A stretch of DNA of 64,000 nucleotides, from assembly GCA_002197995.1 (NCBI GenBank), contig NGZR01000001.1:10726001-10790000 (forward strand). The letters are read 5' to 3'. The translations under genes were made by a program, and so were the position numbers. Positions 21,291 through 32,378 of the stretch are shown piece by piece (the stretch's first letter is position 1; every line of letters begins with the position of its first letter). The DNA is from Gaeumannomyces sp. JS-464. Its lineage: Eukaryota > Ascomycota > Sordariomycetes > Magnaporthales > Magnaporthaceae. The notes beneath the pieces were generated by a model. It had not been told where the DNA came from, made no database searches, and saw only the letters and a list, made by a program, of their open reading frames with translations.

Positions 21291-22700
21291 TGCGCCTAAA
21301 GCACTTAAAACAACAGGAAAAATCTTGGAGCGAGGCTTCACAATAACCCGATTAAAAGTATCGTAATAAAAAGAATAGGAGGGCATTTATTATCCAAACG
21401 CCATATATTTTTAAAAAAAAGTTATACATTGTTTAACTTTATTTAAAAAAAAAAAACGGTTGTATTAAACTGTAAAGGACTTGGAGGACTCAGGCACGGC
21501 CGGCAGGGCTGCACCCAGAAAAGAGGCAGGCCTGGTTGCCTGGATGCCTAAGGCATCCCAGGTCACGTGGCACTGGCCCGCCGCAGGCTGCCCCTTAGGC
21601 AAATTGATCGTGGCTGTGACGAGCGTGGCGTACAACCCCGCACGCACCGTCCTAGCACCTTCATAAGTCAGCTTTAGTGACTGTGCAGACAGTCCTGAAT
21701 CGTACCCTTTTGTGGGTGTGTAGTGCATTGGGAGTGACTTATGCCGATCGTTACAGTGGCAACTCCAAATTGCCAAAGATCAAGCTAAAGTTGTCGTATC
21801 TACCTTATAACAATATAGGCACCAACCCTTTTAACCTACCCGCGACTATTGTGATCACCTCGTTTCCAGCCTTCGGCTTAACCCCGTGACATAAACTTTT
21901 TATATAATGTTACGACGTGGCATTTAAGCACGTAAATGTGGGGAATACGAATAATTACCAAGCTTAAGTTAAAAGAAAGGTTAAATTTCAACCTGTAGCC
22001 GAAAGCCGCACCCTTATCCTGCCCTTCTTTTTTATTTAATTTCTAGCCGACCAGCTACAAACTGTAACGTACAGACTGTAACAGGGTCGCCCCGGTAAGG
22101 AATCCCGCGGCTTAATATACTGTGGTGCCAAAGGATTCAATCAGGAAGTGATTAATATCACAGTTGGTAAAGGAGGCAAAAGGTATAGTGACAAGTAGTA
22201 GCTTGAAGTAAGTTGCGGAAGCAATCCAGGCCCGCGGGGAGGGCGGTGCACGCACAAGATATCCTGTGCGCCTTATCGCCCTTATCGGGCGGGGCCTCCA
22301 GGCCCGCTCCTTGCACGGGCCCCACGCACGGGCCAAGCAAGCAGCGGGTCTGCCTATCTAATCTATCTGCAAGGGCCTAAGGCTCGTGACATTTAATCAT
22401 TAGTCAAGTCAATAGTCAAGTAATTAGTCAAGTCAAGTCAAAAAACTGGGATACCGATGGCTTCTGGGACGAAGCCGGGATCACAGTGGGTGGGATAGAG
22501 TCCTTTTAATCGGCTTTGGCCGTGCCTTGCCCGATTAATTAGAGAGAGCTCGAAGCGCGCGAAGGGTTGGCCGTGCCTTCCGATCGCCGCTTCGAGGTGA
22601 AAAGTCCGTTTAAAACCCTTTTTAATAATCGGACTTAAGTAAACCCCGCGAATCGCCGGTTTTTGTTTTTTTATTGCAAAATTTAATCTTGTATTAAAAC
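21291..22700. other. Decayed sequence, possible minus-strand gene remnant
   Basis: On the minus strand between 21,880 and 21,465, frame fragments (NEVITIVAGRLKGL, then VRAGLYATLVTATINLPKG) look like pieces of one beta-rich protein broken by stops and a frameshift. No family is recognised. 22,385-22,440 holds short TAGTCAAG repeats. The segment 22,077-22,170 (TGTAACAGGGTCGCC) resembles the small element at 37,233. Confidence 0.3.
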
Positions 22701-22701
22701 C

Positions 22702-23316
22702 TTAGTTATATACTACGATATCTCCGACATTGTTAACATCAATGTCGGCATTATGTAACATCCAATCCCACCAATACTGTCTCGTCTCGTATTGGCACCC
22801 TGCAATTTGACCGCCGATCAAAATATCCTCTAGATCAGGGTTTAGCTTAATATATCGGGTGATGACGTGAATCATATCTTCGTAGCCAATGTAAAATTTC
22901 GGTTCCAAAGGTATACTTTCATTTCCTACCACTGCTAGTGTTTTGGTCTTTAAAGACAGTTTGCAAGTTTTAAAAACTAGTTTTTCGCTAGATTGAAAAA
23001 TGTTTTGTAGGTAGGCGCGTGCGAAAACCGGATTGTAACTGGTCTGGGTTGATGTACGTTGAAGCTTTTCGACAAGCGAGTTGCAATCCTTAACACTTGC
23101 GCGATACTCTAACTTCTTCGTATAAGAACCAAACCAACCTATTATTGGGGAACAAATTCCTTTAAATGACGTCCTCCTAACCATAGGATTAAATGGTTTT
23201 AAGCTTTTAGGTTCAACTGGAGATTTATACAGGGAAGCTGGTGTTCCAGAAACGATCAATGCTAGATTTAAAACAGCTGCCAAAAGGCAGGGATACATGC
23301 TTATAAAAGTCTTCAT
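22702..23316 (-). CDS. Ecp2/Hce2-like secreted effector candidate
   Basis: An uninterrupted 204-aa protein starting at ATG 23,316. Residues 1-25 (MKTFISMYPCLLAAVLNLAL then IVSG) form a signal peptide. The mature part has exactly four Cys (55, 78, 118, 174) in the Hce2 pattern: an isolated first Cys, DCNSLVEKLQ, then FKTCKL, an IGYEDMIHVITRYI segment, and ILIGGQIAGCQY followed by WWDWML. Hce2 is the domain of Cladosporium Ecp2, a secreted virulence protein whose homologues are found in many ascomycetes. The fit of Cys and of the G-x-D-x(2)-x-I and GGxxGC segments is good, though overall divergence is high. The gene sits alone in AT-rich repeat sequence. It has no introns. Confidence 0.65.
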   Translation of the reverse strand: MKTFISMYPCLLAAVLNLALIVSGTPASLYKSPVEPKSLKPFNPMVRRTSFKGICSPIIGWFGSYTKKLEYRASVKDCNSLVEKLQRTSTQTSYNPVFARAYLQNIFQSSEKLVFKTCKLSLKTKTLAVVGNESIPLEPKFYIGYEDMIHVITRYIKLNPDLEDILIGGQIAGCQYETRQYWWDWMLHNADIDVNNVGDIVVYN

Positions 23317-23699
23317 TTTCTTAACTGCACGCAAGTACTACTCCTGCCGGACTGACGGACCTTTGCAGCCGGGAGTTAAAGTATTTAGATTATACTTTGG
23401 AATAAATAAACAGAATTAGCTTTAGGAAAATCGGCTTCGTATATCTGAAAGCAGGCTTAGGAGGCGTTGTTACGCTAGTTGCCAAAAATGATGTACTGGT
23501 AAGCCAGAAGGATGCGAGGGTTAAATTTATGAAGCTTGAGCTGAAATCGGCGATGAGATCGCCAGGAATAACATTTCGTATAACAGCCTTGGAGCGCCCA
23601 GGCCTCAAAACTTCCTGCAAAGCAGTAAAACACGCTGCAGGCAGTGGACACCTCAAGCGGTGCCAGAGGCCTAAGCGGCTCCAGAACACTCTGGGGTGA
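23317..23699. other. Upstream region of the Hce2-like gene
   Basis: This is the promoter side of the minus-strand effector gene. No other gene is recognised. Open frames at 23,390-23,810 on the minus strand lack motifs. Confidence 0.3.
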
Positions 23700-23983
23700 T
23701 GCTATGGGTTTGGCATATCTATCAAAGCCCAATCTTACTAGGCTAAAAGGATGAGAAGATACTGTAACAGCCCAGAGTGGTGATGTGAACCCCCTAGATA
23801 AGCTGTGCAAACGAGCGATTTAAGCAGCGGCTAAGATTGATGACCTTTTGGAGTGCTATTGGCGCAGTGGCATAAGGCTCGCACCACTGTTCGTTGCAGA
23901 TACAAGCTACCAACTTGTATCCAATGTTGACCTTGATGCAAGCGAGACTGGCTGCGCCTGCCCAACAAGGCCGCGCCATCACA
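23700..23983 (+). mobile_element. Family B element interrupted by a small element F
   Basis: The outer copy (TGCTATGG... to GCGCCATCACA) matches the family B copy at 39,182-39,337 (GGCATATCTA, AAGCCCAAT, CTAGGC, GAGAAGATAC, TTGTATCC, GCGAGAC, GGCTGCG, CTGCCCAACAAGG). It is split by element F at 23,763-23,898. No outer target duplication was found. Confidence 0.65.
23763..23898 (+). mobile_element. Small LTR-like element F (136 bp) nested in family B
   Basis: It runs from TGTAACAGCCCAGAGTGG to GTTCGTTGCA and is flanked by a perfect 5-bp duplication GATAC (23,758-23,762; 23,899-23,903). The host B sequence continues uninterrupted after removing it and one duplication. Confidence 0.75.
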
Positions 23984-24348
23984 GCCAACCTGCATCTGAG
24001 CTATTCCCTTTGGCAAGCAATCAAACTACTGTCACCAAGTTTCCCCAGTTCCCCTAAAGCCCCCCTGTCAAGTGTGATGTTTGGTTCCTTTCCTTAGGTG
24101 TTTTACCAGAGGAGCACAGCCGAGACTGTAACACTGTTAAATTAAAGGCGGTAAACTTTAAATATAACACAAGTTTTTAATTTCGCTTAAAGGCTGAACT
24201 ATACTCGTCGCGCTTAAAGCGTCTTTCACAGGCTGTAAGGCGACGTGCCAGAGTACCGTTCTACCACAGAGACCAAAAGATCAACAGTTCAATCACTTCG
24301 AAGTTGAACCCTCTGGCGCCACCGTATATCAAGCCCTGAAGCCCCCGT

Positions 24349-24652
24349 TTTCACACGGAGGCGTCTTTGGCGCACAGGAATAGCCTCACCTAGGAACCTG
24401 GTCCGTACGTACAAGGGTCTGGACCGACCCTGCAGGGACCAGTCATGCGATGGGGCTACCAATCGGGCCAACAGCGGCGGTAGGAGTCGTTGGGCCCCCG
24501 GCACGGACCACCCCAACCTACCTAGATAATCCCAGCCGGCGATCCCCTCAGCAGATTCTGGCTCCTTAAGCATCTTTTGAGCCCATGAAAAGATTATTAG
24601 CTTTCATTAATAAGATCAGCCCCTCTCAAGCCTGCATTGCACCCTTGTGACA
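24349..24652 (-). mobile_element. LTR-like element family A
   Basis: A 304-bp minus-strand copy. Plus-strand ends are TTTCACACGGAGGC (first G changed) and CACCCTTGTGACA, with a perfect 5-bp duplication CCCGT (24,344-24,348; 24,653-24,657). It contains the reverse complement of the core GGAGCCAGAATCTGCTGAGG. Confidence 0.85.
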
Positions 24653-24654
24653 CC

Positions 24655-24850
24655 CGTAGCCAACGCTCCTGACGACCCCATTACACAGGCTCTTTCATCA
24701 TACTCCTTGCCTGCAGTGTTAACTACGCCTTTTGTAATTCACTCACCGCTTTTGCTAATTTACCGCCTTTGCTTCATCTCTTACTTCACTACTTTTGCAT
24801 TATAGCGCAAAAAGTAGCGCTTTAGCCACTTCATCACACACCCTAAAAAT
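24655..24850 (+). repeat. Repeat family G (ACCGCCTTTGCTTCA units), copy 1
   Basis: It contains units like TTCACTCACCGCTTTTGC and ends in GCGCTTTAGCCACTTCATCACAC. Inverse-orientation relatives are at 37,585-37,745 and 38,140-38,345. It looks like a MITE with internal short repeats. Confidence 0.55.
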
Positions 24851-25109
24851 GCAATTATAACACCTTACAAGATGGCCGCCCTTTAAAAGAGGCTATAAAA
24901 GGACGAAAGGCGGAAGGAAACGGGGGGTGGGGATATTCGATCGTTGCGATAAATAGGGGTTAGCCATTGCAGCTTTTACAAATAAAGTAGGTAAAGCCCT
25001 ATTAGTTGCTAAAATATTATAACATAAATACAATTGTATAACGTAGTTCATCACCGAGTGGCGCACTTCAAATCCCAGACTAAACGCGATTTTTTTCAAC
25101 TAAATAACT

Positions 25110-25439
25110 CGCCCAATTTAAGTTTAAATTTTACCAAATTTAAACAGGGTAACTAAATGAATTTCCAAGCACCAAAAAACTATCAAAAACAAAAAACAAA
25201 AAACACCTTTAGTGTCACGGTCCAACGTAGGCAAGGAGGCATGGCTGCGATATCTGTAGGTTGAATTGGCTATCAAAAGGTAAAGAGAAGGAAGGAGAAA
25301 GTTGTGCGTTGCACGGTAGCGACGGAATTGCCCAAATAGGCAGTGCGTTGGTCCGTGCGCACAAGGCCCGTTCGTGACCCATGGCAGGCAGCCAACCCCA
25401 CGGGCTGCCGCGCCATAACATTTAGTAATAAACATGCCC
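25110..25439 (-). mobile_element. MITE M3-type fragment carrying a family B insertion
   Basis: ACCAAAAAACTATCAAAAAC, then AAAAAACACCTTTAG, continuing after the B insertion as TAATAAACATGCCC and TAA, matches the reverse complement of the left end of MITE M3 (56,670). The other end is missing. It is split by family B at 25,213-25,420, which landed inside the terminal repeat. Confidence 0.6.
25213..25420 (+). mobile_element. LTR-like element family B
   Basis: A 208-bp element, TGTCACGGTCC to GCCGCGCCATAACA, with a perfect 5-bp duplication TTTAG (25,208-25,212; 25,421-25,425). Confidence 0.85.
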
Positions 25440-25784
25440 TAATTTTGGCAGGAGTTATCCCTTCTTAGCCGCCCGGCAGATTCCGTAGCACACTAGGCGA
25501 TGGCTCGGTCTCCCCTGCCTCGGGCGTGGGCATTCTAACAGTTCTTAAAACTAGTTTGTAATTATAGCAGTATCCGGGCGCGTACTATTTTGGTTACAGC
25601 ACGTAAGCACGCGCTGAGCAAAATGCGCTTATTCTGCCACAAATTACCACCATGGCTCCTAGGCCACTAGCCCCTTTCTCGCTCAATTCCTTACGGCCAC
25701 AGCTTATGCTGCCAGCTCCGAAAGAAGGCCAGTTACCATTTTGAAGAAGGCAGTCCCAGCCCCCATTTTTATCGACGCCGTGCC

Positions 25785-25934
25785 TGTTATGGCGCGGCAG
25801 CCTTACAGGCTGCGCAACCAGTCTCGCAGTACCTGGAGGGCTGATAAGCCTCCAATTGAGTCAAAGCGTCAGCTTTGACTTTCTCGTCCTTTTGGCTTGA
25901 GCGGGTGGGGGCTTGCACTTGCCGAACCGTGACA
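25785..25934 (-). mobile_element. LTR-like element family B, short copy
   Basis: A 150-bp element. Plus-strand ends are TGTTATGGCGCGGCAGCC and GCCGAACCGTGACA. A perfect 5-bp duplication GTGCC flanks it (25,780-25,784; 25,935-25,939). The middle differs from the 208-222 bp copies, so only the termini are conserved across subfamilies. Confidence 0.8.
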
Positions 25935-25939
25935 GTGCC

Positions 25940-27203
25940 AAGCCACGGCTACAACGACCTGTCTGACTGCGGCGGTCGCTGGCCCTTGGCCATGGCGGCT
26001 GCTGTTACCACTAAAGACCCCATTATCACTGGGGGCTCGCTTTCGAGCGATTTGATAGGCTAGGCTAGTGGGTGGTCGCCTCTAGGTGCCTTGATGGAGT
26101 TATCTTGTGAGATGAAGAGAAAGAGGGAGGAGGAAGTAGTTTCCCAGAGGGAAACTGGCTCTTTTTATAATTATATGGCCGAGGTGGTCCTCGCGCGCCG
26201 GCCAGGCAACGGCCTGGCGCGGGCGCGGGCAGCCACACCATGAAGCGGCTCAGGGGTCACTCCTGAGCCCCAAACCCGTGCCACCAGCACGGAACTATAA
26301 CAAGCGAGACTTCTGCCTCTAAGGGATTGCAGTAGATAATGGTAAAGGCGTAGGCTACGAGCGCCGTTAAGGTGTTCCATCGGTACCGTTACGCCGCCGC
26401 CTTTTACGAACCGTGTTTCGTGGGTGCCATCTCGCATAAGCTAGCTGGCTGGTTTAAACTCCATCGAAATAAGGGAAATGCGTTCCAATTGCAGGTATTT
26501 CTGGCCAAAACAAAAGATGCGAGTACTGTGAAATGTGAGTGGGGTTCCGAAAAAGGCATTGACGGGCCTACATATTTGAGCAGCTTTCCAAAACTGCCTC
26601 GAACCCCCAGGCTTTCCTATAGTTGCCATTTAGAGTATTACGAGGAAAATCCTTTTACATTTTGCAATAGGAACCAGTTTTTAACGTGAATTAGACCGCG
26701 AAACGACGTAAGATCCTTTTGCTTTCCCTTAAAGCTAAACTTAATCAGCTTTTGGGCCTTCCGAACGCTCGCAAGTCCTATGGCCAGCATTAACGATAGC
26801 AGGCCGCCCGATTTTTAGAATTTCCAAATTTTAGCTTGGCTTAGTTAGGTTGCCCCTGTAAGCAAAGGGTGGACTTCACGGGCTTTTAATCCTATCTAAA
26901 CACCACCTCGACTGCCTTCCTATCCCGTACAAAGTAAGCCTCGCTCTTTTTATCCGTACCAAAGTGTGCCCGTTCCCACCCCCTTAAAACATATCGTTAA
27001 GCAGATCGCAGCTTTTACGCGAAACTGCGCTATTGCATGAGATAGATAATGCCCAATACTCGTTTGATTCTACCAGTTTAGCAATACCATAGCCAGCATC
27101 AGCTTCTCCAACCCGCATTATAATAACCCCGTTCTAAAATTAAGTTCTCCATACCAAGTTAAGTTGCCGGACCAAAGATAGTTACGGAGCTGAATAAGGG
27201 CAG
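25940..27203. other. No gene recognised
   Basis: This stretch holds open frames without motifs, the longest on the plus strand at 26,372-26,689 (105 codons). GC-rich short repeats lie near 26,190-26,240. The region lies downstream of the DUF3638 pseudogene and is probably decayed repeat. Confidence 0.25.
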
Positions 27204-27464
27204 TGTTGATCCACGTGATCAGCGCGTGCACCGGGATAAACTCCACACCTCGTGGAGCAACGGGCCCAAGGCCCGTGCGCTCCCACGAGCCTACAAAAGG
27301 GGATCTTGCGATCCCCTTCCTGTAACTAGATTCCTTCCTAGACATGCACAATACAGGAACCAGTACCAGATCTATAGATCTTTGTGCGTCACCATGGGAG
27401 AGCTCCGGGCCTTTAACAGGAGTAACACTCCTACCAACAGGCACAACCATTTAGAGTTATAACA
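27204..27464 (+). repeat. LTR-like sequence, family H
   Basis: It begins TGTTGATCCACGTGATCAGC and ends GAGTTATAACA, with AGATCTTTGTGCGTCACC inside. That inner part is shared with 39,105-39,170 (AGATCTTTGTGCATCACT), the host into which two family B elements inserted. TG...CA ends and an ACAAAAGGGGATCTTG block suggest a solo LTR, but no target duplication was found. Confidence 0.45.
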
Positions 27465-29442
27465 TGATAAATCGTACATGGCCGGGTCCCGGCTTTAGGA
27501 AAGGACAAAGAAATAAATGTTGGATGGGCACCAGCCCTGAACGGAAAGGTATTGTATTTCTGTTCCAAGCATCATAGCCGAAAAACCCCTTCCTGATGCT
27601 ATCCGTGACATAAAGGAGAGAAGGGGCGAGGCATAAGTTGTTAAGTGGGTGATCATACAAACGGGGACAAGCGTAAACGTGCTAAAAGTGACAAAGAAAG
27701 AAAAAGCCATCCCTCAACATCAGGGTGTGAAGTACCTAGTCTTAAAAAACTCTGCATGTCTCGTTTGGCGAAAAGATTAGGTTGTTCCGAGGATCTGCTC
27801 ACAGCTTTTCCATAAAGGCAGAGCCGGGCGCCCTAAAGTCCTTATCCTGGAGAACGATGCCATTTAGCATTATGCCTATGTGCGTTTTGTCGATACTTTC
27901 GCAATTACGGCGAATTTTGGTTATAAGGATTTTCAGCTGTGATAATAATTCAGGGGTTAGCCATTTTGCGTCAGCACAAAAAAAGGGGACATCCAGGAAG
28001 TCGAGGCCATCATTTACGAATGGGACAGGACTTTATGTAAATGCATACACCTCCCCGTCAATTCCGTCTCTTTCCCTCGAAGACGGGTTGATAAACCCAT
28101 CGGCATGGACAAAGACCCCGTCGCCTAGGCCGGCCGTCCCGTCGAGCCCGAACGTTTTGCAAATGGCCTTGTACTCGTTATAGGATGAAATAAAAAGCTG
28201 CCCGGAAAAAAGGTTAAGCTGTGCCTTAAGCTTAAGCGGGCACGTCCAGGTCGGAGGCGGCGTCGGCCGGGCGTGCAGCAGTAGGTGGTCGAGCGGGGCG
28301 CGTACAGGTGCAAAACCACCTTTCGGTGAACGACAATCTCCTCCAGCAAGCCCTAGGCTTCGAAGGGGCTAATAAGGACCATTGTGCGCACCACGTCGGA
28401 GGGGTCGCCGCTGGTGCTAGTTAGGATCCATCGAACCGCCCGCTGGTACTGGTCGAGCTGGCTCTTAGCGCCGAGGGTTGAGTTGCTTCGACGTTTGGAT
28501 CGTACTGGCGAAATCGCGAGTGGCCCGGACATCGTGGGGGAACTCGTGGACGCGCAGGCCAGTGGCGGCGGCGGCGCTTGTGCGGGCGAGAGAGTTCCAA
28601 GCGGAGGGGAAATATTGCGATGCCGAAAGGGCAGGAATTTCGCCAGTCCGAACAAAGTACAGCACTGCCGCGTCGATCCCGTGGGGCGCCGGCTCGGCGG
28701 GCTTAGGCTTCTCAACGTGCCGCTCCTGTTCGATCTCGGGCGAAAGCTCTCGCTCCTGCTCCTCGTGCAGCGCGGCAAAGCCCAGGCTTACGGAGCCGAA
28801 CTTTGCGCAGCAGTCCATGATGCGGTCTACGCCCGGGTGCTGGCCGGTTTCTGGACAGCATGGTTTGGCAACACGCTCGCCTGGCCGGTAAAAATCGTCG
28901 ATTGCCTGCGCTTCGTCTTCGAGGAGCTTGTTTGCCAGGCCCTGGGTAATCAGGCCACTGCCCGTTTGGGAGAAAATGCTTTTTTGGCGGGCGTACCTCC
29001 GCCCTTGGACCGCCCACAGGGGAATGCTCCGCTGGATGTTAGCAAACGTTTTATGGATGGACCATTCGAGGATATCCATAACCTTGATCGAGTTTTTGCC
29101 GGCACGCTGGAGGATTTTGGTTTCAATTTTTTGCGGGATATAGAAAGTAATGGACTGGCCTTTTCCAAGCTTCCGCATTCGCATGGCTGCTTGTGTTAGC
29201 CTGTTTTTAATAAGGTTGGCTCCGAGGGTTAAGGCAGCTCGATAGTTGTTGGGGAGCTTAAAATCCGTGCCTCGGGTGTGCGCCTCGTCGAGGAAAACAA
29301 GGCACACGTCGAGCTGACGATAAAAAGGCGAAATTAAAAGCGGCTCGGTGTAGCCTTTAAAGTCCACCACTTGCAGCTCGTTTTTGTCGTTAACGAAAAC
29401 GCAGGCCTTTATGCCACGGAAGGAGTTGACTTTAAACTCCAT

Positions 29443-29874
29443 TGTTAGCCATTTTTAGGCAAATTCGGCGTTTCCTAACTCGAGAATTTGTACCCCAACG
29501 TCCAAAATGACCTAAACCTTATCCGATATATTCACCACCAAACTAAAAAGTAATTTAGCATTTAACGCTAGCGAGCTTTGGCGCGGCGGAATCGAAATTA
29601 CGCTGTTTTCATTTTGCAATAGATACTTAAAAACGAAGCCGTTAGTATGCTTTTGGTCGGGCAGATCGAGGTGATTGACTAACAGTGGGAGGAGCTCCCG
29701 GGAGTCGTTTATGCCCGAAAAGCCGGTGGTTGGGTAAACCTTTTCTTTTCCGAGGCCCCATCCGCTCTAGTTATGCTCAATTAGCAGGCGGAAAAAAATG
29801 ATCGCGGCCAGGATAATGGTATTTACGGCACTTAGTTTGAAAGGAAACTCCTTTATAAACTTTGGATAAACGAC
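29443..29874 (-). pseudogene. Internal decayed part of the DUF3638 pseudogene
   Basis: This sits between the DUF3645 block and the block around 30,100. It is AT-rich with stops in all frames, but it lies at the position where the family has its inter-domain linker. 30,420-30,660 is similar: A/T-rich, with a GGTATATATATAGAAT stretch, and may be an inserted or heavily mutated segment. Confidence 0.5.
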
Positions 29875-31545
29875 TTAACTTAGGAAAAAATCGATCGCGC
29901 CCTTGGAATACCGCAAATAAGGGAAGATTTGCTGGGTACACTGTTTACGATCTTTAATGTTAACTCCGTCGAGGTGCTGGAAGGAAAAGGGCATAAAGTC
30001 TGCGTTTCCGACCCACTTATCGTAATCCTGTTCGGGCTGGTCCGACTTTAAAAGGTGGGTAAATGCAAAGAATAAATCGTCGCCGGAAAAACCACCGTAG
30101 TATGAGCTCAGCGCGGTTAAAAGCATTACGACTTCCGGATGTGAAAATTCCGAGCGCGCCGAAGGGCAGTCCTTGGCCCGGTAGGGAACAGCGAGCCGTG
30201 TCGGCGGGTTGCGGCTTTGGCCGAAGCCGTAGCTAACCCTTCATCGCTTCGAGAAGACGAAGCCGAGAACTCCGCCAGCAAGGAGACCGCGAAGGAAAAG
30301 CAGTGGGTGCTGGGTCGATTCGCTCCAAAAACCGCGTGCTCCAGGAGTTTTAACGGCCGCAATTTCCTCGGGAGTTAAGTTTTGTTTCGTTAAATACGTG
30401 AGGAGTGCCGCACTGTGTTATGGATGTGTAAGTTTGATATTATTCTCTGTGTTTAAAGTAGATTTATTAAATGTGGGGGAAATAGGCAGAAATACCGAGG
30501 GCTTATTAACAACCCGGAAGGGGGTATATATATAGAATAGGGTGGAAAGAAGAAAATAAAGAGGGATTTAAAGAAAGGAAGGGGAAAAAAGGTGGAAACG
30601 AAGAGGGGGAATAGGAAGAGGCAAAAAACAAAAAAACAGAAAAGGGCAGTTGAATTATCACTAACCGTGAGCAATCGCCTTGCCTGGCAATGGGCAGTCC
30701 AGGAAGTCCGGTTTAACAAATTCGCTTAGCGATAGCATGGATAAAGCAATTCTAAGCCTCTTGGTCGAATATACGAAGGCGGGGGAAGGACCCAAAGCCA
30801 TTTTGGTCGTTGATCGCGAAAAATCTAAGCATTTTCTGGGCGATGGCCAAAGGCACATTTTTAACAACAGCCAAAACATTTAAAAGAAAATGCCACCTAT
30901 TGGGACTAAAGTCGATGGGCCTCTGGGTACCCATAGTGTAAACAAGCTTAAACTTAACGCTAAAATTCTCGTCGCTCTCGTCCACAATATCCCTCGACGT
31001 GGGCTTAAATAGGCATTAAATTTTAATCAGTTTTTAACTAATCGAGGTCTTACCGTTAATAAGGAACTCGAGGCCCATAAGCTTAAAGGAGAGCAGGTGC
31101 TCGGGCTGCACCAGCAAAACTCCGCCTTTTCCCGGCATGCCTGCAAATCTCGCGCGATAAAGGACACCTGTGCGGCATCTAGTCGCAGCGCGCGGGAGAA
31201 CGGAAGCTGGTGGATCTTAATGTCAAAAGCCTGCCGAGCTTAGAAAGCAGCTTTGACGCATCTAAGGAGCTTGCGCCTTGGCCGCGACGACGCGGACCAG
31301 GCGGTCACCGTTGGCTAGGGCAGCGGCGACGGTAGGAACAATAACAGTCGACTTGCCTTCTCCCATGTTCAGCTGCATGACAAAGTTCCGGCCATCCGGA
31401 GGGCCGATCATCTGCCGAGCGATATCGATTTGGACTTTGCGAATGGTAATATTGCTCTCGACCTCCATAAGCAAGGCAAACGGGTACTTATCAGGCGTCC
31501 AATTCTGGTGCGCCGTATTTCCCAGCTCCTTGGCGTGGTTAGTTA

Positions 31546-32378
31546 GGGCCTGTCCTAGACTAAATCGGGGTTTTTGGTTTTTCCATACTATTTTCAAAAA
31601 ACCGCTTGAAAACCAGTTTGCGGGTCCGCGCAAACCCTTGTGAAAATCTTTCGGAAGACCCGCCAGAAGTATCTTTTCGCAGGACAACGAGTCGCGGACC
31701 GCGGGCCCTAGCTGTCGCAAAGGAGCGGGTCTTTACGGGTGATTTACCGGCAAAGCCGCGTTATAGGGCCCTGGTGCCTGTTAAAAACCCTCGTCGGCCT
31801 CGCCCGGTGCGTGTCACGCACCGGGCGAGGCCGACGAGGGCTCTTTTGCCACCTCCCTTGCCACCTGTTGAATATATAAAGCTAACGACCCTCCCTCCCG
31901 CTTTCGAAAAAGTTTGACTTGGAAAAATTTCGAACCCAAAAAATGTCACGGCATATAGGGGCCCGTTACGTGCCCAGGCTTCCGCACGGGCCTTTAGGCC
32001 ATAATAGATAGAGATTTCCTCCCAGGTAGGGCCTCCAGCCCCAGCCTATTCAGAATACCATCTTTTTTGCCGCTCATTTTTTCTAGCCCCTACCCGCTGT
32101 AACAAAAAGGGCCGCCCCAAGGAGGGTTGGGCATGTGCAGGAGGCCGGGCGCGGGGGGTTTGGTGTGTGCAAATGGACTAGATATTAATAAATCTTTTTT
32201 TTTGCCACCTCCTAAAGGGGAGATTCGCTTGCGAACGATTACCAGGGGTCAAAAATAGACAAATTTATTTATAGAGGTACATTTTGTATTGCAGGGCCCC
32301 TTGTGACGATCCTCGCTTATCCAAAAAACCGGCAGGGGGGGTCAAAAAACCAAAAAACCGATAGTCTAGGACAGGCCC
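31546..32378. mobile_element. Harbinger-type MITE M2 inside the DUF3638 gene
   Basis: It is 833 bp, with termini GGGCCTGTCCTAGACTAAAT (31,546) and the complement of GGGCCTGTCCTAGACTATCG ending 32,378, flanked by TTA on both sides (31,543-31,545; 32,379-32,381). The subterminal CCATACTATTTTC then AAACCGCTTGA is shared with M1 and with the full Harbinger right end. Removing it and one TTA joins RLLALAF to LTNHAKELGNTAHQNW of the host in one frame (with one stop codon between them). Confidence 0.9.
31788..31840. repeat. Perfect 53-bp palindrome inside MITE M2
   Basis: Two 26-bp GC-rich arms (starting CCCTCGTCGGCCTCGCCCGG) are exact reverse complements around a single T at 31,814. It lies near the middle of M2. 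The arms carry no mismatch although the surrounding sequence is decayed. Confidence 0.95.

Noticed and set aside
28384..29199. Plus-strand 271-codon open frame
   Set aside because: It is antisense to the DUF3645 region, whose minus-strand frame has clear family motifs.
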